Below, piece after piece: positions 1 through 8,140 of a stretch of 64,000 nt of DNA. The notes under the pieces are model-generated. The model made no database searches. It was not told where the DNA came from and was given only the letters and a program-made list of their open reading frames with translations. The stretch comes from Planctomyces sp. GTDB taxonomy: Bacteria; Planctomycetota; Planctomycetia; Planctomycetales; Planctomycetaceae. Positions within the stretch are counted from its first letter, which is position 1, and every line of letters begins with the position of its first letter. A program made the translations under genes and the position numbers. The stretch spans positions 1 to 64,000 of the forward strand of contig SYJG01000319.1 of the NCBI GenBank assembly GCA_005798445.1, written 5' to 3'.

Positions 1-120
1 CCGCTCGCCATAAACATCTCATTTGAGGCCGCGTGGAGTATAAGCCGCACAGACACGGCAACTCGAAGGTCAGAGCCGTTCACAAGTGGTGCCATGCTCG
101 ATGATGACTCACGAGCCGTT

Positions 121-573
121 CTACACAGCGACTTTCACGACGACTTTTCGAACGGCCGCCGGTTGGCCATCAATGGCGGAGCCGGGAATATGGCCGTCTT
201 CAGGAAAGAAAATCGTGAAACTCCCGGCCGGGACCGTCACGAAACATCCGCTGCCATTGAATAGCGCGTAATCGACCTGCTCATCGTACGGCTTCTTGAC
301 CGTCAACGTTTTGATGTTCGCGTAGCCCATCTCCTCGACTCCAGCAGCGACGAATTGCACGTCGATGTATTTTCGATGCGCCTCCCAAACTCCCTGGTCA
401 CGAGTCTTCGTTGTGTTGTCCTGCACGAGCGCGTAGACCTGCTCGCCTTGAATCGGAATCTTCCCAACGGGCAATTTGGTGCAGTCGTTCTCTTTCAGAT
501 ACTTCAGCGCCGTCACGATCCGTTCGCCGAGCACGAAGTAACGAGCCGCGTTGTCCAACGTGTCGATGATCAT
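121..573 (-). CDS. YhcH/YjgK/YiaL (DUF386) family protein
   Basis: ORF 121..648; likely start MIIDTLDNAARY at 573. Contains GVWEAHRKYIDVQFVAAGVEEMGYA and FTIFFPEDGHIPG, typical of the family. Confidence 0.8.
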   Translation of the reverse strand: MIIDTLDNAARYFVLGERIVTALKYLKENDCTKLPVGKIPIQGEQVYALVQDNTTKTRDQGVWEAHRKYIDVQFVAAGVEEMGYANIKTLTVKKPYDEQVDYALFNGSGCFVTVPAGSFTIFFPEDGHIPGSAIDGQPAAVRKVVVKVAV

Positions 574-651
574 TCGACGAACCTCTTTGAATTCTCTGTC
601 GAGGAATTCGGTTTCGAGTGAGGGAGTGTCTCTGGCGAGGCATGCCAAGTT

Positions 652-2241
652 CTATTTTTCAGATTGCTTGGCCTCGATGCGAAGAATCTGCGTTCGCGTG
701 CGGATGAAGAGACCGCCTTCGGCGATGGCGGGTGTGGCGATGATGCTCTCACCGACATCATTGACGGCAAGCTCCTCGTAGTCCGCCGCGTTCTTGAGGA
801 CCGCGACGTTGCCATTCTCGCTGGCGAGATAGATCTTGCCGTCGCCGAAAATGGGGGACGCAAAGTAGCCGCCGCCGCTTCCGATTCGTTTGGGGCTGCG
901 CACCGGTTCTCCCCGTTTCGTGTCGAAGACGGTGCTGATGCCACCCTCTTTGACCAGAAACATCCGGCCGTCGGAAACGAATGGCGAGACGATGTGATCG
1001 GTGTTCTTCGTCTTGTGTTTCCACAAAAGATGCGTCTTCGTGACGTCCCCTTGGCCACCGCCACGAACCGCCAGAATGAACTGCTCGGCGGCAGCGTCGC
1101 CGCTCACTTTGAAATCGGCTCCGGCAAAGTTGTCGGGATGCAGGAAGGCCACATCCAATTCGCGTCCTTCGAGGAACCCGTCTTTGTTGAGGTCGCCACG
1201 GTCAAACGTCTTCTTAAAGAACGCCTCCGGGATCGGCTGCTTACCGACGAACTTCTGGATCTCGGCCTTGTCGAGCTTGTTGTCGTTGTTGCCGGCCTTC
1301 TCGTCGCGGTCCACGGACGCCAGCCATTGATTGGCGATCGCGCCACTTTGCACCGAGATGTAAATCACTCCGTCGATACAAACCGGCGTCGTCTTGATGT
1401 TTCGCAGCATGACCTTCGCAAACCATCGACGCTTACCAGACTGAGGGTCATAGCCGATCAACCGGCCGGTCCCCGCGACGACGATTTCGTCGCGGCCATC
1501 CACCGTGTTGACGACCGGATGCGAGTAATTCACTGCCATGTCGAGCCGCTCGTCCTTCCATCGCAACTTGCCGGTGGCTTTGTCGAAGGCATAGAAGGCG
1601 GGGTTGAGATCGTCGTCCTGACAGAACAGAACCAAGTCGCGATACAGCACCGGCGACATCCCCGGCCCCCACTTGAAGACGAAGAATGGAGTCGGGAGTT
1701 TCTGCTGCCAAACATCCTTGCCCGTTTGAGCATCGACGGTCAGCAGGCCCAGCGTGCTGAAGTAGAAGTAGACTCGGTCGGCATCAGCGGCGGGAGTGGC
1801 GCTGGCCTGACTGTTTGTCGCATGAACTTCGGCGAGCGGTCCGGTCGCCCAATCGCGTTGCCACAACTTCTTGCCGGTGGCGGCATCGAATGCGAACAGG
1901 CTGACGGTTTCGTCGGCGGTCATGCCACTCACGAACACTCGCCCCGCTGAGACGACCGCACCGCCGACACCGTCACCCACTTTGGCCGACCAGCGAACGT
2001 TTTCCGTGGCCGAAAACTTCACCGGAAGCGGCTTGGTTCCCGTAGACAGGCCCGTGCAATTCGGTCCCCGAAACTGCGGCCAGTCGTCGCCTTGGGCAAT
2101 CACCGGAAAGATCGCGGATGCCAGCAGAATGCCGACTGGGATGAAGCTCCTCAACAGAGCCTTCAGTCCTGAACAATCCTGAGAACAATCGCTGCGGCTC
2201 ATCTCGGTCATCTGAACTCTCCCGTGAATTGAATCTGTCAT
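652..2241 (-). CDS. PQQ-binding-like beta-propeller protein with an embedded EF-hand pair
   Basis: DDWPQFRGPNCTG start of the mature protein and propeller blades (FAFDAATGKKLWQRDW, GYDPQSGKRRWFAKV). Internal DRDEKAGNNDNKLDKAEI / DRGDLNKDGFLEGREL. Start chosen at MTDSIHG. Confidence 0.8.
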   Translation of the reverse strand: MTDSIHGRVQMTEMSRSDCSQDCSGLKALLRSFIPVGILLASAIFPVIAQGDDWPQFRGPNCTGLSTGTKPLPVKFSATENVRWSAKVGDGVGGAVVSAGRVFVSGMTADETVSLFAFDAATGKKLWQRDWATGPLAEVHATNSQASATPAADADRVYFYFSTLGLLTVDAQTGKDVWQQKLPTPFFVFKWGPGMSPVLYRDLVLFCQDDDLNPAFYAFDKATGKLRWKDERLDMAVNYSHPVVNTVDGRDEIVVAGTGRLIGYDPQSGKRRWFAKVMLRNIKTTPVCIDGVIYISVQSGAIANQWLASVDRDEKAGNNDNKLDKAEIQKFVGKQPIPEAFFKKTFDRGDLNKDGFLEGRELDVAFLHPDNFAGADFKVSGDAAAEQFILAVRGGGQGDVTKTHLLWKHKTKNTDHIVSPFVSDGRMFLVKEGGISTVFDTKRGEPVRSPKRIGSGGGYFASPIFGDGKIYLASENGNVAVLKNAADYEELAVNDVGESIIATPAIAEGGLFIRTRTQILRIEAKQSEK

Positions 2242-2263
2242 CGTCCCGCACAGGAGAGCCGTC

Positions 2264-4525
2264 CTACGGCAGTCTCCAGCGGACAACTTCCAAGTGGGTT
2301 TTTCCATCTTCGCCTCGGTACGAATACGACGTGACGAGCACACCGTCATCGAGTTGCACGGTCGGGCCGAAGCCGCCCCCCTGATCCTTGCCGACGGGCG
2401 TTCGCGTGTCGAGCATCAGACGATCGCGAGCAAAATCGAATTCAAATCCGTCGTCCGTTTCGCGGCCGGGGATCGCGCGCACTCCGAGCGGCGGCTTGAG
2501 ATCACGAACCGTGAATGTCAGCAGCAGCCGCTTGTCGTGTAGCCGCAGCAGCGACATGTACATCTCGCCGTAGTCGCCGAAATCGCGGATGCGGTCGAAA
2601 GTTTTTCCACGGTCGGCTGACGAGAACAAAATGAAGTGATCGGCTTGATCGTTTCCCGCTTTGATCGGCCGATCTTTGATCGGCATTTCGTTGCTATCGA
2701 CTCGGACCAACGCCCAGACCTTGCCGGATCGAGCCTGCCACAGCCAGGTCTCGCCGCCGAAGAAGCCGTATTGGCTTTTGAAATCGCGAGGCTCGCACTT
2801 CTGCGACTTGTCCCAAGTCTGCCCGCCGTCGGTCGAGCGCCAGACGAAATACGGACCGCCCCCGCCGTCGTAATCGACACCCAGCAGCAGCAAGCCGTCC
2901 GCCATCTCCAGCACATTGCGAGTCGTGTGATTGCTGGCCTTCGGCTTGATCTGCTCCGATTCGACGCGCGTCGATTGCCACGTCCGGCCGCCGTCGGTCG
3001 AGCGATGCAGGAAACCGGTCGTGTAGCCCCACTCGTTCCGCACGTCCTGCGCCAACAGGTGACCAGTGATGAAGATCGTGCCGTTCTTGAGCACCGTCAG
3101 GTACGGCTCGCGGCCGAGCAAATCGAGCCGTTGCGGACCGGACCATGTGCGGCCGCCATCCGACGACCGAAACAGCAACGTCTGTTCGAGCACCTTGTTG
3201 CCATCTCGCTTGTGCTGATGAAACGCGGTCAGCAGCAATTCGCCACTGGGCAACTTCGCGAGACAAGGCTTGTAGTCATCCACTTCGCCGAGCGGAATCC
3301 GCTCGCAGGCGAGCTTGTCTGTCATCAGCGATTTTCGATTCGCGATGGCAATGTCTTGACTCGCCAAGCGGAACGAGTCCATGACGATCGACTGATCGGC
3401 CTTGCCGTAGGCATCGTCACCACCGACGTGCCCGAAGACGAAGATGCGACCATCCTTCGTTTGCACCGAGCGGGGATAATAAGCCGTGCCAGGGAGGTCG
3501 AGTTTGTGCCAAGTCTGGCCCGCGTCACTGGTCCAATGGATGCCGCTGGTCGCCACGTGCAGGATCGGACCTTCGCGCGTTGCAAGCAGTTCCGGCTGAC
3601 CGCTGTGCGGCAGGACCGATGGGCCAGCCTGCTGCGCGATCCAGGTGTCGCCCGATTTCTTGAGCGTGCTCTGCCAACGTTTGGCATCGCTCGCGCGCCG
3701 GAAAACGCACAGCAAATCACCGTTTGTGAGTTCCGCGATGTCGAACTCTTCGGTCCAGCCGCCACGCTGTTCAACGAGAGTCGCAGCCACCGGCCCTTTC
3801 CAGGTGCGGCCTTGATCGGACGAGACCAGCAGCGCCGGTTCGACCTGTGCACTGAATTCCGCTCGCGTCTGGCTACCGGCTGCCGCCTGCGCCACGCCGG
3901 CCAGCAGGACGATCCGGCCGTCGCGCAAAACACGAATTCGGCGCGGCCAGCTCGAATACTTCGCTGCATCGAGCGGCAATTCCGGCTTACCCCACGTCTT
4001 CGTGCCGTCGCTGGATCGCTGCAAGAAACCTGTCTGCGGCAAGTCTGGATCGTAGGGCAGATAGAATCCGAACACGCCGCGCAACACGGTGCCGTCAGCC
4101 AGTGCCGTCTGCGCCTCATTGGTGACGCCGTTCATGCACGACTTGAAAGGATCGGCACTCACCTGCTGCCATGTCTTCCCCGCATCAGTCGAGCGGAGGT
4201 GGACGTTTTGCAGATCCAGCCCGGTCATGTCGTAGCCTGGGTGCCCCGGCGGAGGCCATGTCAGTCGGTGCTGTACTTCTTTGGGTGCCTGTGGTCGTCC
4301 CTCGATCGGTCCGGTCGCCTGAGTGAAGCTGACCATCAGGCTGCCGTCCGGCATCGTCCAAGCACCGACCCAACTCGTGAAGCCGGGCTTTTGCGGCGAG
4401 TGATAAATCGTCTGGCGTTGGTATTCGCCCGCGGAGAACTCGTCGGCCTTGGCGGTCGCGAGCAGTGCGAAGCCAGCCACGACCAGCAAAGACATTAAAA
4501 TCCGTCGCAAGTTTGCCGTTCTCAT
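2264..4525 (-). CDS. Sialidase/BNR-repeat exo-alpha-sialidase-like protein
   Basis: Repeated Asp-box motifs (STDAGKTW, SSDQGRTW, SSDGGRTW, STDGGQTW). Signal-peptide start MRTANLRRILMSLLVVAGFALLATA. ATGA overlap with the upstream DUF1501 stop. Confidence 0.85.
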   Translation of the reverse strand: MRTANLRRILMSLLVVAGFALLATAKADEFSAGEYQRQTIYHSPQKPGFTSWVGAWTMPDGSLMVSFTQATGPIEGRPQAPKEVQHRLTWPPPGHPGYDMTGLDLQNVHLRSTDAGKTWQQVSADPFKSCMNGVTNEAQTALADGTVLRGVFGFYLPYDPDLPQTGFLQRSSDGTKTWGKPELPLDAAKYSSWPRRIRVLRDGRIVLLAGVAQAAAGSQTRAEFSAQVEPALLVSSDQGRTWKGPVAATLVEQRGGWTEEFDIAELTNGDLLCVFRRASDAKRWQSTLKKSGDTWIAQQAGPSVLPHSGQPELLATREGPILHVATSGIHWTSDAGQTWHKLDLPGTAYYPRSVQTKDGRIFVFGHVGGDDAYGKADQSIVMDSFRLASQDIAIANRKSLMTDKLACERIPLGEVDDYKPCLAKLPSGELLLTAFHQHKRDGNKVLEQTLLFRSSDGGRTWSGPQRLDLLGREPYLTVLKNGTIFITGHLLAQDVRNEWGYTTGFLHRSTDGGRTWQSTRVESEQIKPKASNHTTRNVLEMADGLLLLGVDYDGGGGPYFVWRSTDGGQTWDKSQKCEPRDFKSQYGFFGGETWLWQARSGKVWALVRVDSNEMPIKDRPIKAGNDQADHFILFSSADRGKTFDRIRDFGDYGEMYMSLLRLHDKRLLLTFTVRDLKPPLGVRAIPGRETDDGFEFDFARDRLMLDTRTPVGKDQGGGFGPTVQLDDGVLVTSYSYRGEDGKTHLEVVRWRLP

Positions 4526-5856
4526 AGCAGTTCCTGAATCGGTCGGCCGCTGCCGACGATGCTGGTGGGGCGGCCGCTGGAGTCTTCGTAGTGTGTGTCG
4601 AGCGGAATGCCGAGCGTCTGATAGATCGTCGCCAGCAGATCGAGCGGCGTGACGAGTCGCTCCTGAACACCTCCGCCCCATTTCTCGCTCGCCCCGACGA
4701 TGCGCCCCCCCTGAAGGCCGCCGCCGGCCAGCAGCACGCTGAAGCAATCTGACCAGTGATCGCGGCCCGCGTGACCGTTCATGCGCGGAGTACGGCCGAA
4801 CTCACCAGCACAGTAAATGATGACATCGTCCAGCAAGCCCCGCGCATCGAGGTCTTCGATCAGCGTCGCAATCGCACGATCCAACGGCGGCAAATGTTCG
4901 TCCAGCCCTTTCTCGATGTCGTTGTGATGATCCCAGTTCCCGGTGTTGATGTTCACGCAGCGAGCACCCGCTTCGACCAATCGCCGAGCCAGCAAGGCAC
5001 TCTGACCGTACCGGTGCCGGCCGTACTGATCGCGCACCTTCGGATCTTCCGCGTTGAGGTTGAATGCCGCACGCATCCGTTCCCCGGCAACCATCTCCAG
5101 TGCTTGCTGCTTGAACGTGTCGAGTCCCTCCATCACGCCGGTCTCGTCGATATCGCGACGGAGCGTGTCAAAGGTTTTGAGCAACGCGCGTCGCGAATCG
5201 ACGCTGCGGGCCGTGAGTCCGCTCGGCAGCGATAAGTTTGGGACCTTAAACTCCTTGGCGTTGGGATCGGCTCCCACCTCGAACGGATTGAACGCCTTGC
5301 CGAGATAGACTGCCCCCTGATACCCAAACGATTCCGATTTCGGGATGGTCACATAGGCGGGCATCGGCGGCTGACGCGACCCGAGAGAACGCGCGATGAC
5401 CGAACCCAACGACGGTTTCTGTGCGGCATTGCGAGCCAGCGTCGGACCGAAGTAACCGGTCTGCACCCAGTGAGCCGACGGGGCGTGAATTCCATTCTCG
5501 TGATGCACCGAGCGAACGATCGACACCCGGTCCATGACCTTCGCTTGAAGCGGCAACCGTTCGCTCAGCACGATGCCCGGCACGTTGGTGCCAATCGGTC
5601 GATACATGCCTCGGTACTCGGCCGGCGCATCGGGCTTCACGTCGAAGCTGTCTTGCTGGCTGACTCCGCCGTCCGTCCAGAAGATGATCAGCGATTTTTT
5701 GCTGTTGCTCGTGGGGGGTCCCGCTTCCGCTGCTTGAGATTCTAGTCGCAACAGATCGGCAAGCCCTAAGCCCAGCAGCGGGGCACCGATTTGCAGAAAG
5801 CTTCGGCGCGTGACGCCGGAGCAGTTCTGGAATGAGTGGCCGTCGATTCGCAACAT
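4522..5856 (-). CDS. DUF1501 domain-containing protein
   Basis: CSGVTRRSFLQIGAPLLGLGLADLLRL Tat-like leader, FWTDGGVSQQDSFDVKPDAPAEYRG, GEFGRTPRMNGHAGRDHW. Confidence 0.92.
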   Translation of the reverse strand: MLRIDGHSFQNCSGVTRRSFLQIGAPLLGLGLADLLRLESQAAEAGPPTSNSKKSLIIFWTDGGVSQQDSFDVKPDAPAEYRGMYRPIGTNVPGIVLSERLPLQAKVMDRVSIVRSVHHENGIHAPSAHWVQTGYFGPTLARNAAQKPSLGSVIARSLGSRQPPMPAYVTIPKSESFGYQGAVYLGKAFNPFEVGADPNAKEFKVPNLSLPSGLTARSVDSRRALLKTFDTLRRDIDETGVMEGLDTFKQQALEMVAGERMRAAFNLNAEDPKVRDQYGRHRYGQSALLARRLVEAGARCVNINTGNWDHHNDIEKGLDEHLPPLDRAIATLIEDLDARGLLDDVIIYCAGEFGRTPRMNGHAGRDHWSDCFSVLLAGGGLQGGRIVGASEKWGGGVQERLVTPLDLLATIYQTLGIPLDTHYEDSSGRPTSIVGSGRPIQELL

Positions 5857-5875
5857 GACAGGGACTCCGGGCAGA

Positions 5876-8140
5876 TCAGTGATTGAACAGGAACTCATTC
5901 GTCGCCAGCAGCGACCACAGCAGCGAGCGGCAGGCTTCCGCTCGATCAGGTTCAGCGGCAAGGAAATCGACAGCAGCCTTCAGCTCTTCCGGTCGTGGTC
6001 GTCGGGCCATCGCTCGGAGAAACACTTCGCTCGCGAGTTCGGCGTGTGACTTGTCGCTGGCGGCGAGTCGCTCCGCGTAGCCGGTCTTCTCAGTCAGCTT
6101 GCGTTGGATCTCCGCCGAGTTCACCAGTTCCAGCGCCTGCGTCAGCGCCGGGGAATCGACTCGTTCGCATTCGCAGGCCGACATCCGCGCCGGTCGGCCG
6201 AAGACATCCAGAAAATGTGCGGCCACGTTTTCGTCGGGCAGTTCGATCGCGCGAGTGCCAGCGGCGACGCCTGGAAAGTTCGTCGGCACATCCAGGACTT
6301 GGCTGATGCCGTCGAGCAGCACCTCGGCCGTCACTCGCCGAGGATAGAACCGAGCGAACGTCTGTGTGTCGCCAGCATTACCCGGATGAGGAGTCGATTC
6401 CAAACCGTAGGCGTAGCTGCTGGTGATGACCCGGATGAGATGCTTCACGTCGAAGCCGCTGGCGATGAAGTCTTGAGCCAGCGCGTCGAGTAGTTCGGAG
6501 TTGCTCGGCGGATTCGTGCTGCGAGCGTCATCGATCGGGTGGACGATGCCGCGGCCGAGGAAGTGAGCCCACATCCGATTGGCCATCGTGCGGGCGAAAA
6601 ACGGATTGTCGGCACTGGTCATCCACCGTGCGAGACTGTTGCGCGGATCATCGTGCAGGCCGAGCGAGAACTCCTTCCCGCCGAGCGGTCTTGGCCTCAG
6701 GATTTCGCCGGTGCGCGGATGCAACACGTCGCCGCGTTCCTTGAGGAAAATGATCTCGTCGGTCGGGACTTCGGCATCCGCGAAACCTCCCTTGCGGCCG
6801 ACGCGAGAGAAGACTGCGGCCAAGCCGAAATAGTCCGATTGGCTCCATCGTTCCGTCGGGTGATGATGACACTGAGCACACTGCACACGGACTCCGAGAA
6901 ACGCCTGGGAGACGGACTCGACGTATTCCGGCGACTTCCGCACGGTGCGATACCAGATTGCCGGCGGGTTCTCGTTCTGGCTGCCGCTGGCGGTGATCAA
7001 CTCAGACACAAACTGGTTGTACGGCTTGTTCGCCGCCAGCGAGTCACGAATCCACGCGGCGAAGAGCGTCGTCCCCGCGCGCTGCTTGCTGGTCGAATAG
7101 CCGGCCCCGCGATTCTGCAAGATGTCGGCCCACTTGAGCGCGAAATAGCTGGCGTACTCCGGTCTCTCCAACAGACGGTCGATCAACCGCGAGCGTTTAT
7201 CGAGGCGAGTGTCGGCGAGATACTCGGCAACTTCCTCGTTTGTCGGCAGCGAACCGCAAATGTCGATCGTCACGCGGCGAAGGAACGTCGCATCATCGGC
7301 CGGCGCGGACGGGACGACTCCCAGCCGCCGCCACTGCCGCTGCAAGTGGCGGTCGAATGAAGCCGCTCCGAGTTTCGGTTCCAACAGATCAAGCTGTTGC
7401 TGAGCGGCCGCCATCTTCACCGGATCGCTGGCGAACGGGACCGCCGCATGAAACGTGGCGATCTGCTCGCCGAACCGAGCCATCACTGACACGAGTCCGT
7501 GTTGCGAACTGGTCTTCACCAACCCGTCTGCCTCGACGGACGCGATGTTCGGCTCGTTGGATTGGTACACGGCCTGCCGAGTCACTTCGCGCGACGTCCC
7601 ATCGGAAAAGAACGCCACGACGCGCAGTGGCTGAGACGAGTTGGTCGCGAGGACTTGCTCGCGAGGCGAAAGCTCAATGCGCACCAGTTTCGGATCGTCT
7701 TCTCGCGGTGCTGTCGCTCCTTGAGCGATCCAGTTGCGCAGAATCCGGTAGTCGTCACTGGACTCGTCCAGCCGCCGACCGCCGCCATGTGGCACACGGG
7801 ACGTCGCCTTGAGCAACAGCAAGCTGCGATCCGGGTCAGCGAGAGACAGCCGACGTCCTCGAGCGTCGGTGACGAGCGCGTCGTAATCCACCTCCGGCTC
7901 GAACCCGAACAGCGAGAGCTTGAAACCGTTCTGTCCGGTCGCCTTGCCGTGACAGCCGCCACTGTCGCATCCAAGCTTGGTCAGGATCGGCACGACGTCG
8001 GTTCCGAAACGAACAACGGATCCAGTTGGCTCTGCTGCGACGACTTCGCCCGACAACATCACGAAGGCACCAAGGGAAACCACGGCCCATTTGGTCGCTC
8101 TTTGTGCCTTCGTGTCTTTGTGTGAGATTTGTTCGATCAC
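5876..8140 (-). CDS. DUF1549/DUF1553 (PSD1-type) protein with cytochrome-like CxxCH-type motif
   Basis: LGCDSGGCHGKATGQNGFKLSLFGFEP, VQCAQCHHHPTERWSQSDYFGLAAVF, NPFFARTMANRMWAHFLGRGIVHP. The N-terminus is encoded by a palindromic repeat (see findings). Confidence 0.9.
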   Translation of the reverse strand: MIEQISHKDTKAQRATKWAVVSLGAFVMLSGEVVAAEPTGSVVRFGTDVVPILTKLGCDSGGCHGKATGQNGFKLSLFGFEPEVDYDALVTDARGRRLSLADPDRSLLLLKATSRVPHGGGRRLDESSDDYRILRNWIAQGATAPREDDPKLVRIELSPREQVLATNSSQPLRVVAFFSDGTSREVTRQAVYQSNEPNIASVEADGLVKTSSQHGLVSVMARFGEQIATFHAAVPFASDPVKMAAAQQQLDLLEPKLGAASFDRHLQRQWRRLGVVPSAPADDATFLRRVTIDICGSLPTNEEVAEYLADTRLDKRSRLIDRLLERPEYASYFALKWADILQNRGAGYSTSKQRAGTTLFAAWIRDSLAANKPYNQFVSELITASGSQNENPPAIWYRTVRKSPEYVESVSQAFLGVRVQCAQCHHHPTERWSQSDYFGLAAVFSRVGRKGGFADAEVPTDEIIFLKERGDVLHPRTGEILRPRPLGGKEFSLGLHDDPRNSLARWMTSADNPFFARTMANRMWAHFLGRGIVHPIDDARSTNPPSNSELLDALAQDFIASGFDVKHLIRVITSSYAYGLESTPHPGNAGDTQTFARFYPRRVTAEVLLDGISQVLDVPTNFPGVAAGTRAIELPDENVAAHFLDVFGRPARMSACECERVDSPALTQALELVNSAEIQRKLTEKTGYAERLAASDKSHAELASEVFLRAMARRPRPEELKAAVDFLAAEPDRAEACRSLLWSLLATNEFLFNH

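Noticed and set aside
664-1950. Long plus-strand ORF antisense to the PQQ protein
   Set aside because: Mirror ORF produced by high-GC codon usage; the opposite strand has clear family motifs.
2636-4498. 620-aa plus-strand ORF
   Set aside because: Antisense shadow of the BNR-repeat gene; Arg/Leu/Gln-rich with no recognisable domain.
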